Numbered from the stretch's first letter, positions 35,535 through 43,995 are shown. The stretch is DNA of 64,000 nt from Bacteroidales bacterium (GCA_031272705.1 JAISTG010000013.1:42355-106354), one strand, 5' to 3'. The notes: generated from the letters alone by a model not told the origin. A program made the numbers and translations.

Positions 35535-36194
35535 CTATTGTTGCATTGGCTTGAGTTCCGAACTTACGATAAGAGTAGCTTCTGTTGCAGCCTGCACTTG
35601 TTCTACACTGAATTCCGGATGTATTTCTATCAAAACTAATCCTTTATCCGTAACATCAATAACTCCCATTTCAGTAATAATTCTATTGACTTGTCCTTTT
35701 GCTGTCAGAGGAAGAGAACACTTTTTTACTATTTTAGGAGAACCTTTCGCCGTATGTTCCATTGCCAAAATTACTCTTTTAGCTCCAATAAGCAAATCCA
35801 TTGCTCCTCCCATTCCGGATACTTTTCTTCCCGGCACCATCCAATTTGCAAGGTCGCCTTTCTCATCTACTTCCATTGCTCCAAGTATTGTAACATCTAC
35901 ATGTCCGCCTCTTATCAATCCAAAGGAAGTTGCAGAACAGAAAGTTGCGGCTCCATTGATTTTTGTGATGTATCCGCCGCCGGCATTTGTCAAGTCGACA
36001 TCTATTTCATGTTCTTCAGCATCGGCATCCATACCTATCAAGCCGTTTTCACTCTGTAACAAAACTTTTACTCCGGGTCTTAAATAATTTGGTATTAGAG
36101 TTGGTATGCCTATTCCAAGATTAACCACATCTCCATCGTGCAGTTCGTATGCTCCACGTTTAGCTATTACTTCTCTTATTTCGTTTTTATCCAT
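35535..36194 (-). CDS. 3-oxoacid CoA-transferase, subunit B (solitary)
   Basis: A 219-aa beta subunit of a family I CoA-transferase (acetoacetyl/butyryl/succinyl type). The family landmarks are VVNLGIGIPTLIPNYL, the catalytic Glu in LLQSENGLIGMD, GGGYITKINGAATFCSA and the MGGAMDLLIGAKRVI loop. The enzyme moves CoA between carboxylic acids and normally needs subunit A, whose gene usually lies immediately upstream. Here no A subunit is present upstream or downstream in the window; the gene has its own promoter (36218-36225). The missing partner must be elsewhere, or the activity is lost. Confidence 0.9.
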   Translation of the reverse strand: MDKNEIREVIAKRGAYELHDGDVVNLGIGIPTLIPNYLRPGVKVLLQSENGLIGMDADAEEHEIDVDLTNAGGGYITKINGAATFCSATSFGLIRGGHVDVTILGAMEVDEKGDLANWMVPGRKVSGMGGAMDLLIGAKRVILAMEHTAKGSPKIVKKCSLPLTAKGQVNRIITEMGVIDVTDKGLVLIEIHPEFSVEQVQAATEATLIVSSELKPMQQ

Positions 36195-36217
36195 CGTTTA
36201 TGTTAATTTTTCGGGTG

Positions 36218-36225
36218 CAAAGATA
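36218..36225 (-). promoter_or_regulatory. Minus-7 box for the CoA-transferase B gene
   Basis: TATCTTTG followed by CACCCGAAAAATTAAC on the minus strand, 24 bp before the ATG. Confidence 0.65.
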
Positions 36226-36390
36226 GTAATAAAATTTGAATTGACTAAATTTTATTGATTTTCAGATAAGGTTTCACTTGCGGAGTTATTAAATAGATGT
36301 TATAAAATAAAGGAATATAGCAATGGAATCAAGTTATAATTTTAGGTTCAAGACAATTTAAGGTGTCTTTTTACCTTAGTTTTTCGGGTG

Positions 36391-36398
36391 CAAAAGTA
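36391..36398 (-). promoter_or_regulatory. Orphan promoter, near-copy of the CoA-transferase promoter
   Basis: TACTTTTG followed by CACCCGAAAAACTAAGG on the minus strand duplicates the CoA-transferase B promoter sequence 173 bp upstream of it. Nothing coding lies between the two, so it may be the promoter of a deleted gene. The region 36226-36523 holds no other gene that I can support. Confidence 0.5.
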
Positions 36399-36523
36399 CT
36401 GTTTTTTTTTTGACACTAAAATTATTTCTGCCAAACATAATAATGTGCCTTAACTAATTTATATTATATTATTATTGATATACATTAAATTATACGGTGT
36501 AAAAAGTCCGTTTTTTAGTCTTT

Positions 36524-36645
36524 GGATAACATTATCTAAACTTTGGATAACATTATCTAAATCTTGGATAACATTATCTAAACCTTGGATAACGTTATCT
36601 AAACGCTGGATAACATTATCTACGGTTTGGATAATGTTTATCACG
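36524..36645. repeat. Six 21-bp units with core GATAA-n2-TTATC
   Basis: The unit TTGGATAACATTATCTAAA recurs with GGATAA starting at 36524, 36545, 36566, 36587, 36608 and 36629, exactly 21 bp apart. The core GATAAcaTTATC is an inverted repeat. Because 21 is a multiple of three, every frame stays open; on the minus strand it reads as heptads (DNVIQRL)n after a GTG, which I treat as a by-product rather than a gene. It lies between the YgiQ 3' end and the CoA-transferase upstream region. Confidence 0.88.
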
Positions 36646-36668
36646 CGTAAAAAAAGTTTCTGCAGATA

Positions 36669-38426
36669 TTAAAATGGGGGCGTATTACACTTCATACCAA
36701 AACGTTTGAAGATTGCTTTTGCCCAATGTATATTTTCTTTTTTATACCAAAAGAAAATCCTGTTCTGTTCCTGTTTTTCTTCTTTGGTTGTGGCACAAAA
36801 TACTTTACGCATCGTTAATGGGTCATAACCAGTGTAGTACATTTCCGTTGCAATGGTCATAGGTGTTGGCGTAAAGTCTTGCACCTGCTCAAGATGATAA
36901 CCAAGTTTAGCCGTATCCGCCGCAAGTTTAGCCATATCCCTAAGAGTACAGCCGGGGTGAGAACTAATGAAATAAGGAATAAGTTGCTGCTTCATTTTAT
37001 AACGCTTATTCAACAAATCAAAATGTTTTTTAAGTTCAATAAACCTGTCAAAAGACGGCTTTCGCATAAGAGAAAGTACCTCAGAAGAACTGTGTTCGGG
37101 TGCAACCTTTAATCTGCCACTCACATGATAGAGAAAAATTTCATCAAGATATTTATAATCCGTCATCAAATCATATCTGATGCCGCTTCCAATGAAAACC
37201 TTTTTTATATATGGCAAAGAACGAACCTTTGCATAAAGAGAAAGTAAGGGCTGATGGTTATTGTTCAAATTAGCACAGAGAGAAGGATATATGCATGACG
37301 GTTTTACACATTTCTCACATAGTTTTTTATTTTTTCCACCCATAAGATACATATTTGCCGAAGGACCTCCCAAATCGGTGAGGTATCCCTTAAAATCCTT
37401 ACGTTTTGCAACTTTTTCTATTTCGGCAAGGATAGATTTTTCACTACGGGATATTATTTTTTTGCCCTGATGAGCGGCTATTGTGCAAAAAACGCAGCCT
37501 CCAAAACATCCCCGATGTATATTTATGGAGTGTTTTATCATTTCAAAAGCAGGAATTTTCCCTCTTTTAGCATATTTGGGATGCGGTTCGTATTCGTAAG
37601 GTAAATCAAAACTTTTATCAAGGTCTGTCTGTGAAAATTCGTTGTCCGGTGCATTGACCACAACATTTACCGGTCCATAATTCTGTATCAAAACCGACCC
37701 CTCATATTTATTTGCATTCCTCTCAATTATAGCAATGGATTCCGCCTGTTTCCGTTTGGCTTTTTTACATTCCTCAAAGGAGGGAAGATGAATGGCATCA
37801 GGCAATTTAATATCTTGATATGTTATGTATGCTATCTGCTTCAGGTTATAACGAATAGTTTCAATCGGTTCTCCAACATTAAGTTTTCTTGCAATCTCCG
37901 TTATAATTTTCTCCCCCATTCCATAAACCAAAATATCGGCTTTGCTCTCCAAAAGAATTGACGGCATAAGACTATCAGACCAGTAATCATAATGGGCAAG
38001 TCTTCTCATAGATGCTTCTATACCTCCTATAATTACGGGTGTTTCCGGATAAATCCGTTTAAGTATTTGGCTATAAACGGTTGTTGCATAATCGGGTCGG
38101 AAACCTGCTTCATTGTTAGGTGTATAGGCATCATCACTTCGCAAACGTTTTGCTGCAGTATAGTGATTTACCATAGAATCCATAGAACCCGAAGTAACAC
38201 CAAAAAAAAGACGGGGCTTACCTAATTTACGAAAATCTCTTAAATCATCACGCCAGTTCGGTTGAGGCAAAACAGCAACTCTTAATCCGTCTGCTTCCAA
38301 TGTACGTGCTATAACGGCAGTTCCAAAAGAAGGATGATCTATATAGGCATCACCACTGACAATAATAACATCAACGTAATCCCATCCTGCTTTATCTATT
38401 TCTGCTTTGGTTATCGGTAAAAACAT
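36669..38426 (-). CDS. ygiQ: YgiQ-family radical SAM protein
   Basis: A 585-aa protein of the UPF0313/YgiQ family. The N-terminal domain (YVDVIIVSGDAYIDHPSFGTA) is followed by the B12-like/N-terminal segment VIIGGIEASMRRLAHYDYWSD, and the radical SAM cluster motif is INIHRGCFGGCVFCTIAAHQG (C-x3-C-x2-C). A Cys-rich element (CEKCVKPSCIYPSLC) follows near residue 385. The reaction is unknown in the family. It is shorter than the E. coli protein (739 aa) but within the usual range for anaerobes. It lies 19 bp downstream of the DppC-like gene and may be the last gene of a four-gene leftward unit (ilvE-sufE-dppC-ygiQ). Confidence 0.93.
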   Translation of the reverse strand: MFLPITKAEIDKAGWDYVDVIIVSGDAYIDHPSFGTAVIARTLEADGLRVAVLPQPNWRDDLRDFRKLGKPRLFFGVTSGSMDSMVNHYTAAKRLRSDDAYTPNNEAGFRPDYATTVYSQILKRIYPETPVIIGGIEASMRRLAHYDYWSDSLMPSILLESKADILVYGMGEKIITEIARKLNVGEPIETIRYNLKQIAYITYQDIKLPDAIHLPSFEECKKAKRKQAESIAIIERNANKYEGSVLIQNYGPVNVVVNAPDNEFSQTDLDKSFDLPYEYEPHPKYAKRGKIPAFEMIKHSINIHRGCFGGCVFCTIAAHQGKKIISRSEKSILAEIEKVAKRKDFKGYLTDLGGPSANMYLMGGKNKKLCEKCVKPSCIYPSLCANLNNNHQPLLSLYAKVRSLPYIKKVFIGSGIRYDLMTDYKYLDEIFLYHVSGRLKVAPEHSSSEVLSLMRKPSFDRFIELKKHFDLLNKRYKMKQQLIPYFISSHPGCTLRDMAKLAADTAKLGYHLEQVQDFTPTPMTIATEMYYTGYDPLTMRKVFCATTKEEKQEQNRIFFWYKKENIHWAKAIFKRFGMKCNTPPF

Positions 38427-38445
38427 TTTTATTTTATTTATACAC

Positions 38446-39543
38446 TTATTGCCTCTCGGACTGACTCTGCCGCAATCCGCTACCTAACATTATGAAAGCA
38501 AAGACTAATAACATTATTGCAATGCCGGGAATTATAGCCATATACGCAGCATCAAGGATTATGTATCCGTAATTTTCCTTTATCATCGTTCCCCACGAAG
38601 GCATTGGAGGCTGAACCCCTATTCCCAGAAAACTCAATCCTGCTTCCTGCAAAATGGCTGTCGCAAAATTAGATGCCGTTATTACACTTGCCGCTCCTAC
38701 AACATTAGGTAAGATATGTCGAAAGATGATGCGAAAGTTTGAAAAACCCAAAGCACGACCTGCTTCCACAAATTCTTTTTCTTTTATACTCATTACCTGT
38801 CCTCGAACCATACGTGCCAAATCTACCCACATCGTTAAACCAACAGCAACAAAGACCTGCCAGAAGCCCTTGCCCAATGCAAATGTTATTGCAATAACAA
38901 GCAGAATGGTAGGTACAGACCACACAACATTTATAAGCCACATAATCAATCTGTCTGCCCATTTACCAAAATAGCTGGCAACAGCCCCAAGAGTAACACC
39001 AAGAAGTATTGCGATAGCAATAGCAATCAGTCCTACGGAAAGACTTACCCTTGTTCCAATAATAAGTTGTGACAACATATCTCTTCCGTAGCGGTCTGTC
39101 CCAAGCAAATAACGTTTAGTTACAATTTCGTATTGTTTGCCGCTGACACAGATAGTTTCTCCCGCATTAGGATTGTCACCTGTAAAAACTTCGGCATAGA
39201 GCATCCCGTCCTTTACCCAGTGCCGATAAACAGGAATAGAGGTATAGTCCGCTTTCTTTCCGAAAAGCATTGTCTTAAAAACAGATTGCGAAACCTTATC
39301 TCTGTCGTATATTTTTAGCATTTGAACTTTGAAATTAGGCTTTTGTACGGCTATTTCAAGATGTTGCTCATTTGCATAAGGCGTTTTGTCCGGCGTAATC
39401 AGGTATCCCAAAATAGCAATGAGCGTAAAGATACCAATGATGCAAAGGCTCATTATAGCCAAAGGATTTTTGCGGAAACGTTTCCACGTATCCGAAGTGA
39501 TCCTACCGTATTTCTGCTCTCTGCTTCTGCGAAAAAACATCAT
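38446..39543 (-). CDS. Peptide/nickel ABC transporter permease (DppC/OppC type)
   Basis: A 365-aa inner-membrane permease. It begins with the OppC N-terminal segment (TWKRFRKNPLAIMSLCIIGIF), then a periplasmic insertion of about 100 residues longer than in E. coli DppC, then the permease domain from YLLGTDRYGRDMLSQLIIGTRVSLSVG. The cytoplasmic EAA loop reads EFVEAGRALGFSNFRIIFRHILPN, which contacts the ATPase. It probably works with the double ATPase at 21.3-22.9 kb. Its ATG overlaps the sufE stop by one base (TAATG). No DppB or binding protein is nearby. Confidence 0.9.
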   Translation of the reverse strand: MMFFRRSREQKYGRITSDTWKRFRKNPLAIMSLCIIGIFTLIAILGYLITPDKTPYANEQHLEIAVQKPNFKVQMLKIYDRDKVSQSVFKTMLFGKKADYTSIPVYRHWVKDGMLYAEVFTGDNPNAGETICVSGKQYEIVTKRYLLGTDRYGRDMLSQLIIGTRVSLSVGLIAIAIAILLGVTLGAVASYFGKWADRLIMWLINVVWSVPTILLVIAITFALGKGFWQVFVAVGLTMWVDLARMVRGQVMSIKEKEFVEAGRALGFSNFRIIFRHILPNVVGAASVITASNFATAILQEAGLSFLGIGVQPPMPSWGTMIKENYGYIILDAAYMAIIPGIAIMLLVFAFIMLGSGLRQSQSERQ

Positions 39544-39965
39544 TAATTCTTTATTGTGAAAGCCAGAGCATAGAGTTTGATTTGCTTAACCATTGCAAGC
39601 AAACCGTTGGAACGCGTTGGAGAAAGATGAGAAGCAAGTCCTATTTTATCAATGAAGTACAACTGAGCATCATAAACCTGTTGTGGTTCTTGATTATTAA
39701 AGACTCGCAGCAACAAAGTAATGATTCCCTTTGTGATAACGGCATCACTATCGGCAGTTATCTGCATTCTGCCCTCGTCATTCAGTTTAGCACTAACCCA
39801 TACTCTTGATTGACAGCCTTTAATGAGGGTATTGTCGGTTTTGTCCCTTACTTCTATGAGTGGGCATTCCTTTCCCAGTTCTATTAGATAGTTATATTTA
39901 TCCATCCAGTCTTCAAAAAAACCAAACTCTTCTACTATCTTGTCCTGTATTTCGTTTATTGTCAT
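39543..39965 (-). CDS. sufE: SufE-family sulfur acceptor protein
   Basis: A 140-aa protein; the ATG at 39965 gives MTINEIQDKIVEEFGFFEDW, the normal SufE start (a longer start adds 13 residues). The persulfide Cys lies in NTLIKGCQSRVWVSA, preceded by YNYLIELGKECPLIE. SufE accepts sulfur from SufS and passes it to SufBCD for Fe-S cluster assembly. No suf genes are next to it; it is sandwiched between ilvE and a DppC-like permease. Confidence 0.93.
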   Translation of the reverse strand: MTINEIQDKIVEEFGFFEDWMDKYNYLIELGKECPLIEVRDKTDNTLIKGCQSRVWVSAKLNDEGRMQITADSDAVITKGIITLLLRVFNNQEPQQVYDAQLYFIDKIGLASHLSPTRSNGLLAMVKQIKLYALAFTIKN

Positions 39966-40036
39966 AATCTGTATTCTAAAAAGCGTTGCCTTGTAACAAG
40001 ACAACGCCCAAAAATAATATGAAAAAGAAAAATGAT

Positions 40037-41050
40037 TTACTCAATAATCAAGTTCCAATTGTGTTTGTCCTCAATCACACCTTCCTGTATACCTTTCAAA
40101 GTTTTATAAAGTTTAGTACAAATCTCTCCCGGCTCTGTACCAAAACAATATTCTTTACCTGTACCCCTATCTACAATAAGGCTTACGGGAGAAACCACTG
40201 CCGCAGTACCGCAGGCAGCCACTTCTTCAAATGTTTCCAACTCTTCAACAGGTATATGACGCTGTTCAACCTTCATTCCCATTTCTTCAGCAAGTTGTCT
40301 CAAAGACATATTGGTAATAGACGGCAGAATGGAAGTAGATTGTGGCGTTACATAAGTATTATTTTTGATACCAAAGAAGTTAGCGGCACCAGCCTCATCA
40401 ATATATTTCTTTTCTTTTGCATCAAGATAAATACAGTTTGAAAAGCCTTCTTCATGCGCCCTTTGACCCGAATAAAGCGAAGCAGCATAATTACCACCCA
40501 CTTTTAATGTTCCCGTTCCTAATGGTGCAGCACGGTCAGCATCTTCCACTATTTGCATTTTCACAGGTTTGAATCCCTCTTTGAAATAAGGTCCTACCGG
40601 TCCGGCAAAAACTATAAACAAATACTCATTTGCAGGTTTTACACCCACTTCTGCACCCGTTCCAATCAACAGAGGACGCAAATACAATGACGCTCCACTG
40701 CCTGACGGTGGAACAAAACGCTCATTACGTTTCACAACCTCAATACACGCCCTGATAAACAAGTCTTCAGGTACGGCAGCCATCATTACGCCATTGGCAG
40801 AACGAATTAAACGCTTTGCATTTTCGTAAGGGCGGAACATACGTATCTTACCGTCAATACCTCTAAATGCTTTAAGCCCTTCAAACGCCTCTTGACCATA
40901 ATGCAAACAGGTTGCCGCCATATGCATTGTTATTGTTTCCGAGTCGGTAACTTCCAATTCTCCCCATTTTCCGTTACGATAGTAGCAACGGACATTGTAA
41001 TCGGTTTTGTAATACCCAAAAGGTAGTTCTTTCCAATTTATATCTAACAT
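40037..41050 (-). CDS. ilvE: Branched-chain amino acid aminotransferase
   Basis: A 337-aa fold type IV PLP enzyme that interconverts branched-chain amino acids and their 2-oxoacids. Visible: TCLHYGQEAFEGLKAFRG, the PLP-Lys region GTLKVGGNYAASLYSGQ, YLDAKEKKYIDEAGAANFFGI (Glu motif), TSILPSITNMSLRQLAEEMG and EVAACGTAAVVSPV. The length is typical of the IlvE2 subgroup. The promoter (TATCTTTG, 41095-41102, minus strand) lies in a segment shared with the RHS gene at 44.0 kb. sufE follows 71 bp downstream. Confidence 0.94.
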   Translation of the reverse strand: MLDINWKELPFGYYKTDYNVRCYYRNGKWGELEVTDSETITMHMAATCLHYGQEAFEGLKAFRGIDGKIRMFRPYENAKRLIRSANGVMMAAVPEDLFIRACIEVVKRNERFVPPSGSGASLYLRPLLIGTGAEVGVKPANEYLFIVFAGPVGPYFKEGFKPVKMQIVEDADRAAPLGTGTLKVGGNYAASLYSGQRAHEEGFSNCIYLDAKEKKYIDEAGAANFFGIKNNTYVTPQSTSILPSITNMSLRQLAEEMGMKVEQRHIPVEELETFEEVAACGTAAVVSPVSLIVDRGTGKEYCFGTEPGEICTKLYKTLKGIQEGVIEDKHNWNLIIE

Positions 41051-41094
41051 ATATTCTATATTTTTAATGTTGTTTTTTTCTTTTTTAGAAGTTG

Positions 41095-41134
41095 CAAAGA
41101 TACAAAAAATTCCACAAAGTCAAGTCTTATTCAT
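41095..41134 (-). promoter_or_regulatory. ilvE promoter, near-identical to the RHS-tip promoter
   Basis: On the minus strand: ATGAATAAG, ACTTTGTGGAATTTTTTG, then TATCTTTG-CA. The 38-39 bp match the region 44018-44056 upstream of the RHS-tip gene apart from a 1-bp indel and a few substitutions. Confidence 0.6.
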
Positions 41135-41159
41135 TTTTAACCAAATAATATTTCCCCAT

Positions 41160-41206
41160 AATCAAGTTTGAGACAATTATAATTTGATTCCATTTTAATC
41201 AACGCT
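41160..41206. repeat. Phased array 7a: degenerate cores upstream of ilvE
   Basis: AATCAAGTT (41160), AATTTGATT (41181) and a degenerate AATCAACGC (41197) follow the same family; the first two are in 21-bp register. The rest of the 41103-41283 gap holds a copy of the dispersed repeat described at 24990-25125. Confidence 0.55.
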
Positions 41207-41283
41207 TTGGGACGCAAAAATACAAAAGATAGGGAAAATATAACCCCGTCTTTTATCTAAATTAAATTTATTCATAATGATAA

Positions 41284-41490
41284 TCAATCTTTTACAATGA
41301 TAACACTACCCCAGTCTTCGCCCCACGGCATATACGCAAGCGTTTGTGTGATTTGCCCGTTATTGTCAATGATGTAATGCTTCGTGTAGCCATTACCTAA
41401 CAAGGCGTTACTGAAATCAAATTCCAACGTTCTATAATTTGATTTCAGAACGCCGGAATTTGATTCTAATTTTTTATAATTTGATTCCAT
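41284..41490 (-). pseudogene. RHS remnant fused to phased-repeat-encoded heptads
   Basis: A 68-codon ORF. Residues 32-62 copy two separate pieces of the RHS-tip protein next door, NGYTKHY and GQITQTLAYMPWGED, joined with about 90 residues missing between them. Residues 1-27 (MESNYKKLESNSGVLKSNY..) are encoded by phased array 7b: each 21-bp unit gives one heptad. No toxin or complete RHS core remains, so I treat it as a deletion relic rather than a gene. It is the last element of the leftward RHS cassette. Confidence 0.65.
41415..41486. repeat. Phased array 7b: four cores in 21-bp register, inside an RHS remnant ORF
   Basis: AATCAAATT at 41415, then AATTTGATT at 41436, 41457 and 41478, all steps 21 bp. 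Spacer CCAACGTTCTAT resembles CTAGCGTTCTAT of arrays 1 and 2. It is the only array found within an open reading frame. Confidence 0.8.
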
Positions 41491-41514
41491 TTTACTATGT
41501 CCTAAAGTGAACTG

Positions 41515-41946
41515 TTATTGTGTTTTTTCCCAATGTCCATCTATAAATTGCCATTCTGTTCCTATATCAATGCTATTAACAAACTCTTTATATTTATTTT
41601 TCTCATAGATAAAGAATATTCCAAATCCTATATTTTGAGGAATTGACATCTTCTCATTTTGCTCTGCTAAATATATATACTTTTGACAAGATAATGGATC
41701 ATAATGAATATTGTTTTTATTAAGATATTCTACTGCTAAATAGTAATAGTAATTTGCATCATCTGCTACGGTGTAAAAATCTTCTTTATTAGTATATTCT
41801 TTTTTTATTTTTTCTATCTGTTTGTCAGTTGGATATATGTAAATTATCTTTTGTATTGTATTTACAGAAATGCTTAAATTAGTTTGCTTTTGAGCAGAGC
41901 AACTAAAACAGGTCAATAAAACTAAATATATTATTTTAATGTCCAT
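41515..41946 (-). CDS. Small exported protein of the RHS cassette, possible second immunity protein
   Basis: A 143-aa protein with an export signal (MDIKIIYLVLLTCFSCSAQ) that could be either lipidated or cleaved after AQ. The mature part is rich in Tyr, Asn, Lys and Glu (ANYYYYLAVEYLNKNN) with no recognised domain. Its start overlaps the end of the upstream 206-aa gene by 11 bp, so it is coupled to the RHS-tip/immunity pair. It might be an additional immunity or accessory protein; that is inference from position. Confidence 0.55.
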   Translation of the reverse strand: MDIKIIYLVLLTCFSCSAQKQTNLSISVNTIQKIIYIYPTDKQIEKIKKEYTNKEDFYTVADDANYYYYLAVEYLNKNNIHYDPLSCQKYIYLAEQNEKMSIPQNIGFGIFFIYEKNKYKEFVNSIDIGTEWQFIDGHWEKTQ

Positions 41947-42556
41947 GACAATGATTCTCTTTAAGCAGTTTCTTATATGATCGTTTCAGTAATTGAGCCT
42001 GTTTTTTATCTTTCAATAAAATCTGGTGATATAATCGTTCATATTTTTCCTTATAATTATCAGGATGTGGCCCGTCAAAAAGAAAATAATATACCGACAA
42101 ACATTCTTTTGCGGATAGTGTATTTAGAATATACAAATTTATGTCAATGTTATTAAATAATTTGGTTTGAAAGAATTTTTGAAATATACTAACTCCGTCT
42201 GACTCCCAAAATCCATTTAGAGAAACACTGATTATTTTTTTACAAAATTTAAGTGTATCTATCAATTTATCCAATGAATAGAAAAAATCTATGTGACTAA
42301 ATGAAAAATCGTATAAAGGTGAAAAAAGAACATCATGTTCTTTTTTATCATTTATAATTTCTTTGTAACCATAAACGTTAATAAAAGTATTAAAATCATT
42401 AGGAAAATAGTCAAAAAACTTTTCTTTATAGGTAGGATTATCTATATAATTTGTAGATAGATAATAATACTTTACAAGTGAATCTGCTATGTTATTTTGT
42501 GCATTCAATACTATTTCATTGCACAAACACAATAATATTAATATGTATATTTTCAT
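41936..42556 (-). CDS. Candidate periplasmic immunity protein for the RHS-tip toxin
   Basis: A 206-aa protein with a cleavable signal peptide (MKIYILILLCLCNEIVLNAQ). The mature protein is helical and Lys/Tyr-rich, ending in a His-rich tail (KENHCHGH); I recognise no family. Its ATG overlaps the RHS-tip stop by 4 bp (ATGA), the classic arrangement of polymorphic toxin and immunity gene. An exported immunity protein would fit a toxin acting on the cell wall, which is what the RHS C-terminal domain suggests. Function is inferred from context only. Confidence 0.55.
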   Translation of the reverse strand: MKIYILILLCLCNEIVLNAQNNIADSLVKYYYLSTNYIDNPTYKEKFFDYFPNDFNTFINVYGYKEIINDKKEHDVLFSPLYDFSFSHIDFFYSLDKLIDTLKFCKKIISVSLNGFWESDGVSIFQKFFQTKLFNNIDINLYILNTLSAKECLSVYYFLFDGPHPDNYKEKYERLYHQILLKDKKQAQLLKRSYKKLLKENHCHGH

Positions 42557-43995
42557 TTTTTAATTATATTATTGACATTAACTCTAATATTAGAAACATT
42601 TCTTTTATCTACATAGTTTCTTAATCTGTTTAAAGTATTCCTACTATCACCTACGTAATTTGTACTTTTGGAATTTCCAATTAACAAACATCCTCGTGTA
42701 TCTACAGAAGAATTGCCGTTGTGAATTAAGATGGCTCTATCTTTAGAAACATCATCATTATATAATTTTAGGACATTTTGATAATTAGTACCACTATGTT
42801 TAGTTACATTGTAAGAACCTTCTGGGATTCTCTGATTTTGACCAGACTTTTCGGTTGAAGGACCCTTTGGCTCTAAAAAGAAACCACTACTCAATTCTCC
42901 GTCTTTTGCATCAGGTATATGAAATGCACTAATAGTATATCTATCAGTTTCTTCAATTCTGAATGAATTTATATTATTTTTTCCATCTCTGGCAATCTCT
43001 ATGGTTTGGTCTCTGACAAATTTTGTTTCTTGCTTTCCTGTTTGTTCATTTTTTTCTGTTTGGGATTGACCAGTATAATAATAATCCGTTTTATCGCCTC
43101 CTTTTGTTCCAACATTAGTAAATTGTCCAGTTTTAGTATTCAACTCCCATTCGTCTCTTCCGTCAGGGTCTATTTTCATAACAGGATTGTTAGAGCAGTA
43201 AGAATAATTGCTTATGTGTGGATACTTGGCAAACATTGGGTCAACCGATAACCAAATAGAAAGATAATCATAATAATACCTTGCCCCGAAATAATTAAAT
43301 CCTGTCTCCTCGTCTTTTTCCTTGCCATTGAAGCGGAATGGTGTTAGTTCATCAGGAGTAGAAGTGTTTATATTAACAAAGTCTTCTCCCCACGGCATAT
43401 ATGCAAGGGTTTGTGTGATTTGTGCTTGGTCATTAACAATGTAGGAAAAACTGCCGAGATGGTCAGTTAAGTAATAATAGTGTGGCTCAACATTAGTTAT
43501 AATTTGTTCGTTAGGTTTAACTACATCATTATAAAAGTCTGACACGTTGATATTTACAACCATATTAGGCAAGCAATGAGTAAATGTTGTCTGCAAACCA
43601 TTGTTTAGATTGTTTTTCAGCATATTAAAATCAGCCTCTATCGGTTCAGCAAATGCCTGTGTGCCGTTCAATCCGCCACCACCTATTGCACTACAAATTC
43701 TTTTTCCTTCTTCAAAGTAATGCTTCGTATAGCCTTTGTCGTTTATAGTTACGAGTGCATTTGCATACAATACCTGACTACTCAACACAGGGACTTTTGC
43801 CATTTGTCCGTTGATATACATATCTATAAACGCACCTGTGAGTTTCAAATTACGCTCACCACTTGCATCGTAGTTATAGAATGCAGGTATGGTATTGTCC
43901 TGCGTGGCTTGCAGGCGGTTGTCTTCCGTCCAACAGAAATGACGTATGTTTGGTCCGTTATTGTGATGCCTAAGCATATTACCTTTGTTTTTCAT
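42553..43995 (-). CDS. RHS core tip with C-terminal DUF5675-like putative cell-wall toxin domain
   Basis: A 480-aa protein; ATG at 43995 is preferred because the promoter minus-7 box is at 44018-44025. Residues about 1-200 are scattered RHS/YD-repeat pieces (NYDASGERNLKLTG); about 200-290 is the RHS-associated core (YYLTDHLGSFSYIV, TLAYMPWGEDF, FRFNGKEKDEETGFNYFGAR, NPVMKIDPDGRDEW), the usual toxin junction. Residues about 335-480 resemble DUF5675: FFLEPKGPSTEKSG, RIPEGSYNV, AILIHNGNSSVDTRGCLLIG. The H-x-G-N...T-x-G-C pattern recalls L,D-transpeptidase-like enzymes (inference). There is no signal peptide and no long RHS shell, so this is a detached tip cassette. Immunity candidate follows with a 4-bp overlap. 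Confidence 0.75.
   Translation of the reverse strand: MKNKGNMLRHHNNGPNIRHFCWTEDNRLQATQDNTIPAFYNYDASGERNLKLTGAFIDMYINGQMAKVPVLSSQVLYANALVTINDKGYTKHYFEEGKRICSAIGGGGLNGTQAFAEPIEADFNMLKNNLNNGLQTTFTHCLPNMVVNINVSDFYNDVVKPNEQIITNVEPHYYYLTDHLGSFSYIVNDQAQITQTLAYMPWGEDFVNINTSTPDELTPFRFNGKEKDEETGFNYFGARYYYDYLSIWLSVDPMFAKYPHISNYSYCSNNPVMKIDPDGRDEWELNTKTGQFTNVGTKGGDKTDYYYTGQSQTEKNEQTGKQETKFVRDQTIEIARDGKNNINSFRIEETDRYTISAFHIPDAKDGELSSGFFLEPKGPSTEKSGQNQRIPEGSYNVTKHSGTNYQNVLKLYNDDVSKDRAILIHNGNSSVDTRGCLLIGNSKSTNYVGDSRNTLNRLRNYVDKRNVSNIRVNVNNIIKK

Noticed and set aside
36459..36644. A 61-codon ORF of perfect heptads (DNVIQxL) on the minus strand
   Set aside because: It uses a GTG start, is wholly explained by the 21-bp DNA repeat, and the opposite strand is equally open through the same repeat. 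Treated as non-coding.
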